Assembly: GCF_019720915.1 (NCBI RefSeq)
Contig: NZ_JAHKSI010000007.1
Coordinates: 18,620 to 82,619 of the forward strand
Origin: Alkalihalobacillus sp. TS-13
Lineage (GTDB): Bacteria > Bacillota > Bacilli > Bacillales > Fictibacillaceae
Direction: 5' to 3'
Length of the DNA: 64,000 bases
Under the pieces are notes generated by a model that did not search any database, was not told the origin of the DNA, and worked only from the letters and a program-made list of their open reading frames with translations. Below are positions 60,215 through 64,000 of the stretch, in pieces. Position 1 is the first letter of the stretch, and each line of letters starts with the position of its first letter. The translations under genes and the position numbers were made by a program.

Positions 60215-60406
60215 CAATAGATCCACTCCTTATACACCAATTTATTCCACTTTACCATAACTGAGAAAGAATTAACCTCTTTTTCAATTAAATGCCCTTT
60301 ACATACAGAAAAGCACTTTCCTTGCTAAAGAAAAGCACCCATATCTTGAATAAAAGATATTGAGAGCAACTACTGTATCTATTATTGCCCACGTTTACGT
60401 AGTAAA

Positions 60407-60652
60407 CTATTTGGATTGGCTTAGGGTTTCTCTTGCTTTGGGGACATCTTTATTAAATACTTTAATCTTATGAACAACAGGATCCGCAAAATGTATTGTG
60501 GTTTTATCTCCTGTTTCCACTTTATAATCAATAATACCCATAGATTCAAGCTTTTCTTTAGCTTTTAGAAGTTCGCCAGCATTAGGGGTGATAAACACAA
60601 CAGTCATTATTGAAGAAAATAAGTTCTTAACTAACTTGAAAAGATTCACCAA
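60407..60652 (-). CDS. Small protein, DUF2007-like
   Basis: An 81-aa protein with a hydrophobic start and a small alpha/beta domain: FITPNAGELLKAKEKLESMGIIDYKVETGD, ending KVFNKDVPKARETLSQ. The pattern (helix moving along a chain, then a terminal valine-rich strand and helix) resembles DUF2007 putative signal-transducing proteins; this is a weak match. GTG start with GGGGGGAG before it. Confidence 0.6.
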   Translation of the reverse strand: MVNLFKLVKNLFSSIMTVVFITPNAGELLKAKEKLESMGIIDYKVETGDKTTIHFADPVVHKIKVFNKDVPKARETLSQSK

Positions 60653-60699
60653 TACTCCCCCCTAATCTTTGTAACTTCCAATCAATATCTTTATTTAAT

Positions 60700-60830
60700 T
60701 TAACTTCCCAATTCTTCAGTAAGAGAAAAGCGATCACCTTATGCAGCAATTGCCCCCTTAAATGGAACAATGAGTGCAACCCAATTTACTTGGATTGCAC
60801 CCGTATTAAGCAAATAAATATTAATTAGTT
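60700..60830. repeat. Dispersed repeat, family D (copy 2)
   Basis: CCCAATTCTTCAGTAAGA, GCGATCACCTTATGCAGCAA, TGGAACAATGAGTGCA, TTGGATTGCACCCG. Confidence 0.7.
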
Positions 60831-60852
60831 TGAAACATTCAGATTTATCCTT

Positions 60853-61314
60853 TTATTGTCCTTCCCCAAAGTCTAAGGTTCTTCCTGTTTCCACCAAAGA
60901 CTTTATGTTATTCAAAATCATCCACCAGGCCTTGTCGCTGTTCTCGTAATGAGGATCACCTTCTTTCCACTGGTCATGGATAAGGGTCAATTTCGTGCAT
61001 GAACCAACAGGCTCCAGGTAATAAGAAATTCTTGACTCAAATTTCTGATCATCTTTCATATATGCATTTCCGGTATAGTGTGTAAATCGAAGGACCTGGT
61101 TCGGATCATATTCCAATACATTTCCGTATACATGCACCGTCTCATCCCCGTCCACTCCAGGACCAACATATTCCAAGGAATCGCCCTCTTGAAATGTAGA
61201 TCTGATGACGCTCCCATAAAAAATTTGTTTTGTACCCTCAGGAGAGACCAATGTCTTCCAAACTTGCTCTGGTGTACCTGCGATATAAAATTGATACTTC
61301 AAATCCTTCATCAT
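60853..61314 (-). CDS. SRPBCC (AHSA1) domain protein
   Basis: A 153-aa START-like fold protein. KDLKYQFYIAGTPEQVWKTLVSPEGTKQIFYGSVIRSTFQEGDSLEY opens the domain, and RISYYLEPVGSCTKLTLIHDQW and WWMILNNIKSLVETGRTLDFGE close it. AGGAGG lies 7 nt before the ATG. It follows the WYL regulator gene on the same strand, but a terminator separates them. The regulator may still act on it. Ligand is unknown. Confidence 0.9.
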   Translation of the reverse strand: MMKDLKYQFYIAGTPEQVWKTLVSPEGTKQIFYGSVIRSTFQEGDSLEYVGPGVDGDETVHVYGNVLEYDPNQVLRFTHYTGNAYMKDDQKFESRISYYLEPVGSCTKLTLIHDQWKEGDPHYENSDKAWWMILNNIKSLVETGRTLDFGEGQ

Positions 61315-61359
61315 TTTTTTGCCTCCTATAAATTCTATTCCCTACATGTACATCATAAA

Positions 61360-61395
61360 AAAACTTCACTGACAAATACGGTCAGTGAAGTTAAG
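61360..61395 (-). terminator. Terminator of the WYL regulator gene
   Basis: AACTTCACTGAC and GTCAGTGAAGTT form a perfect 12-bp stem; seven T follow on the minus strand. The stem overlaps the stop codon. Confidence 0.93.
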
Positions 61396-62356
61396 TATTT
61401 TGGTAATGACTGAATAATTCAAAACTGATCGTTGCCAATTTTTCCTGTAATAAATTTGGTTCCAAAATAGTAATGGATTTACCATAGGGAAGGAGAAAGT
61501 AAGGTATCAAGGTGTTTATAGACTCTAAATCGACCTTGAAATGAGCTTGGTTATTAGAACGTTCTATTAGTGCATGACCAAACATCCAATGCTGACACAA
61601 GTCATCGAGCACATGTGTCATGCCTTGAATTTTGACGGAAATAAGTTTGTCAAGTTGATTTGAATCAGGCAAAAGACCTTTCAGGAAAAAAGAACGTGCT
61701 GAAAATCCTAAAGGTCTCTCAAATGTGTTATCAGTTCTGGATAATGCCTTTATACGATTGATTCGAAAACTTCGAACTTCTTGACGCAGATGGCAATATG
61801 CGACTGTGTACCATTTACCTTTCCAATATACAATCCCATAAGGATCAATATAGCGCGATAGTGGTTCAGTTTCTCCACCTTTATGATAATCAATAAATAA
61901 CGTAGAACTTTCGGCAACAGAAATTTCTAAATCTTGGAGGGTAGATTTCAATGATGGTTCGACAGGAGGATGGATGAATTCAAACCCTTCTGAATGGCGT
62001 TTGATATGATCCAATTGTTCCTCGTTTGTATACATTTTCAGCTTAGAAACAGCTTCATCCAATGCTTCACTAAAGGGATACCCCGCATCTATGGCAAAAT
62101 TCGCAGCATGAATAAGCGCTTTCTGTTCATCCAGATTAAAAAACAGTGGCGCTTTTGTAAAGTTATCAAGCAAACGATACCCACCATTATGTCCGGCATC
62201 TGAAATGATTGGTACGCCACTTGCACACAGCGTATCAATATAGCGGTAAACCGTACGTATACTGATCTCTAGTTCCTCTGCCAGCTCCTTGGCAGTCATT
62301 TGTTTTCTCGTATTAAGGAGCCATAGTATAGAAAGCATGTTAACCATTTTTGACAT
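61391..62356 (-). CDS. WYL-domain transcriptional regulator (HTH_11 + WYL, YafY-like)
   Basis: A 321-aa regulator. N-terminal helix-turn-helix about 1-60 (LSILWLLNTRKQMTAKELAEELEISIRTVYRYIDTLCASGVPI), then DAGHNGGYRLL, a linker, and the WYL domain about 140-230 (LFIDYHKGGETEPLSRYIDPYGIVYWKGKWYTVAYCHLRQEVRSFRINRIKAL) with WCX-type C-terminus. WYL domains bind ligands or nucleic acid. It stands next to an SRPBCC gene, a common pairing. Confidence 0.92.
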   Translation of the reverse strand: MSKMVNMLSILWLLNTRKQMTAKELAEELEISIRTVYRYIDTLCASGVPIISDAGHNGGYRLLDNFTKAPLFFNLDEQKALIHAANFAIDAGYPFSEALDEAVSKLKMYTNEEQLDHIKRHSEGFEFIHPPVEPSLKSTLQDLEISVAESSTLFIDYHKGGETEPLSRYIDPYGIVYWKGKWYTVAYCHLRQEVRSFRINRIKALSRTDNTFERPLGFSARSFFLKGLLPDSNQLDKLISVKIQGMTHVLDDLCQHWMFGHALIERSNNQAHFKVDLESINTLIPYFLLPYGKSITILEPNLLQEKLATISFELFSHYQNT

Positions 62357-62491
62357 TCTGTGGTATTCCTTTCTCGAGGACTCAAGATAAGTATTCTGGC
62401 ATTAAAGTATATACTTATTGAAAATTCTTTTTACTCACCTTTTTTGAAGAACTACATCATTAATTATCCTGCGTTATCCAACATTATTATT

Positions 62492-62680
62492 CTAGAAATC
62501 TTTTCCGATTCCATTCTTACCTGAAATAATCAAGTTACTCAAGGCTTGTCCCACTACACTACTAAATTTAACTCTATGCCCTGAGAACCCTGCTGTAATC
62601 GCAACGTTGGAATACTTAGGATGTAGATCAATAATAAATTTATCATCAGGGGTTTTACCATACCTTAATTGACAAATATC
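62492..62680 (-). pseudogene. C-terminal remnant of a sarcosine oxidase-like FAD oxidoreductase
   Basis: The last 60 codons of the frame read CQLRYGKTPDDKFIIDLHPK, then NVAITAGFSGHRVKFSSVVG. This is the C-terminal signature of monomeric sarcosine oxidase/N-methyltryptophan oxidase (TPDEHFIID, AGFSGHGFKF in the family, where here Arg stands for Gly in GHG). Nothing of the other 320 residues is present. The frame upstream (to 62749) is unrelated A/T-rich sequence. A gene remnant is the best reading. Confidence 0.8.
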
Positions 62681-62745
62681 AGATATAAAGATCACTATAT
62701 CGATCTTCAGCTCTCGCCCCCTTTTCTTGAAGATGAACTTGTATT

Positions 62746-63321
62746 TCAATCACTAGCAATGTTTTTTTGCTTTGTAAAAAAGGACATTAAAATTAAGTCA
62801 AAATACTTGTCCGAATCAACCTTAATAGCTGCTAATTTTCGACCTTCTTCAATAAAACCTGCCTTTTCATATAAAGAAACAGCATTTGTATTAATAGCAA
62901 AAACTTCAAGTGAAACCTTCTCAATTAAAGAGTTCTCCCTCGCCCAATTAATTAATTCCGTTAACAAAGCTTTACCAATTCCTTGATTTCTAAAATCAGT
63001 GGCGACACTCATACCAAAACTCCCTTGATGCTGTATCTTCTTTTTGTTTCCGTTATGGAAATCTAAAAAGCCTATAATTTCTCCCTGGTATTCAGCTAAA
63101 ATTGCAAGCTTTCCTTCATCATTTAACATCTGCTTTAAGAAGTCTTTTTGCTGGTCGATTGTTACCTTAAATTCTTCCTCAGTAGTCAATAAATACGGTG
63201 AATTGCTAATAATCTCTTTATTAAATTTAAGTACCTCGTCAGCATCTTCAGGAAAAACTGTTCTGACCTGTATGGTTTCACCGTTTTTAATTTTATATCG
63301 TTTTAATTCAATTCGACTCAC
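62746..63321 (-). CDS. GNAT N-acetyltransferase
   Basis: GNAT enzyme of 191 aa. IQVRTVFPEDADEVLKFNKEII at the start, the core FGMSVATDFRNQGIGKALLTELINWARENSLIEKVSLEVFAINTNAVSLYEKAGFIEEGR with the CoA-binding QGIGKA loop. GTG start with GGGGGCGG upstream. Its 3' end touches the remnant oxidoreductase frame. The acceptor substrate is unknown; the A/T-rich codon use fits this more accessory end of the window. Confidence 0.9.
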   Translation of the reverse strand: MSRIELKRYKIKNGETIQVRTVFPEDADEVLKFNKEIISNSPYLLTTEEEFKVTIDQQKDFLKQMLNDEGKLAILAEYQGEIIGFLDFHNGNKKKIQHQGSFGMSVATDFRNQGIGKALLTELINWARENSLIEKVSLEVFAINTNAVSLYEKAGFIEEGRKLAAIKVDSDKYFDLILMSFFTKQKNIASD

Positions 63322-63344
63322 TAATAGCCGCCCCCTGAGCAGTT

Positions 63345-63380
63345 GTTTTATGTCATAATTGCCCCCTTGTATGGAACAAG
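63345..63380. repeat. Family D repeat relic
   Basis: TTATGTCATAATTGCCCCC and TTGTATGGAACAAG match the middle of the family D copies. Confidence 0.45.
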
Positions 63381-63395
63381 TTTATACAGCGGTTA

Positions 63396-63818
63396 CTACT
63401 TATTATCTTCTGCTAAATGGTAAGGAACTTCGTAACCATCGCAACTTATCATAGAATATTTTTTTCCTTCAGCTAAAATTTCCTTACATTTGAATTTCTT
63501 CATTTCCTTGCTTCCGTAGTCATCTCTTGTGCTATCACTAGAAACTTCAAGATTATCCCCATCAAATGTTATATTTGTTAAGATTGGGGCTCCTTCTTTT
63601 GTGTAAGTAACCACACGAATACTATCCTTCTGCCCTGCTTCTGTATTTTGTATAAATTCTTTTAATCTTGATTCGTTTTTTATATCATCAAAAAGTCTGC
63701 TTACAATATCAGTATCAGATGGAGTGAATTCTTTTGAATTAGCTGCATTTGAATGAGTACAACCAACAATAAATAAAAACAGTATACAAACAATTATAAT
63801 ACTTAATTTCTTTATCAT
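63396..63818 (-). CDS. DUF4362-type lipoprotein
   Basis: Lipoprotein of 140 aa. Signal peptide with lipobox FIVGC (Cys near 20), then NESRLKEFIQNTEAGQKDSIRVVTYTKEGAPILTNITFDGDNLEVSSDSTRDDYG and a final Cys pair (FKCKEI, SMISCDGYEV). This is the DUF4362 pattern, common in Bacillaceae, with no known function. It is a single gene. Confidence 0.85.
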   Translation of the reverse strand: MIKKLSIIIVCILFLFIVGCTHSNAANSKEFTPSDTDIVSRLFDDIKNESRLKEFIQNTEAGQKDSIRVVTYTKEGAPILTNITFDGDNLEVSSDSTRDDYGSKEMKKFKCKEILAEGKKYSMISCDGYEVPYHLAEDNK

Positions 63819-64000
63819 TAACTACCCTCTTAAGTCCTGTTATTATTTCAAACTAAACGGTTATTCAAGAATCCTCCCTCTATAAAGAAAGGGTAATCTT
63901 TGGATTTCTTTAGATTTCTTAAGTTTTTATAGTGGTTCATTATTAATAGTGGTTTGAATCATGGGATTAAGTTGTATTAATGGACAATTTTGGAGTTTGA
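63819..64000. other. Terminal intergenic stretch
   Basis: A/T-rich sequence up to the window edge with no gene I can support. Confidence 0.4.

Noticed and set aside
62681-62749. N-terminal part of the 85-aa frame as a real protein start
   Set aside because: The first 25 codons are A/T-rich and unrelated to the sarcosine oxidase tail; no convincing gene start.

Overview
The window looks like a chromosomal stretch of an endospore-forming Bacillaceae (Bacillota). It has AGGAGG-type ribosome sites, frequent TTG/GTG starts, a tricistronic GerA-type germinant receptor operon, a SigX/RsiX pair, sigma-D promoters on motility genes, a T-box leader, a perfect Fur box and a CadC/CadA metal efflux operon. 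Species cannot be fixed from sequence alone. No rRNA, tRNA, CRISPR array, phage or complete insertion sequence was seen.

Layout. 1-3.9 kb: partial D,D-carboxypeptidase, Nudix hydrolase, then a divergent pair: a 268-aa protein of unknown function and an NprR-like RRNPP receptor followed 13 nt later by a secreted precursor with six DENPP peptide copies. 4.3-15.4 kb: Tag glycosylase, an ECF sigma/anti-sigma pair, VOC protein, argS with a T-box leader, LTA-synthase-like sulfatase, glutamate dehydrogenase, motAB. 15.6-23.8 kb: sigX-rsiX, a chemoreceptor, germinant receptor genes. 24-36 kb: SDR, cyanophycin synthetase/cyanophycinase, nadE, a type I toxin-antitoxin locus, DUF302 plus a CstR-like repressor, cadC-cadA (in-frame TGA in CadA), S51 peptidase. 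36-47 kb: a large membrane protein, argGH, a SurA-N lipoprotein, a Fur-controlled siderophore uptake locus, a zinc alcohol dehydrogenase. 47-64 kb: SRPBCC-ArsR-GNAT operon, a two-component system with a His-rich lipoprotein, small ORFs, two NERD paralogs, glycosyltransferase plus LCP protein, and small accessory genes ending in a gene remnant.

The intergenic DNA is unusually rich in repeats. About a dozen copies of one structured element (called R1 here; short, medium and long forms, both orientations) sit in gaps, including one between the T-box and argS. At least five other small repeat families are present (called A, C, D, E and a GTGCCTGGCAC palindrome).

The strongest candidates for something undescribed are the RRNPP receptor with its multi-copy DENPP pheromone precursor, whose copies differ almost only at synonymous positions; the R1 element family; and the TGA that replaces exactly the first cysteine codon of the CadA metal-binding motif. 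Coordinates of short sites were counted by hand and may be off by a base.
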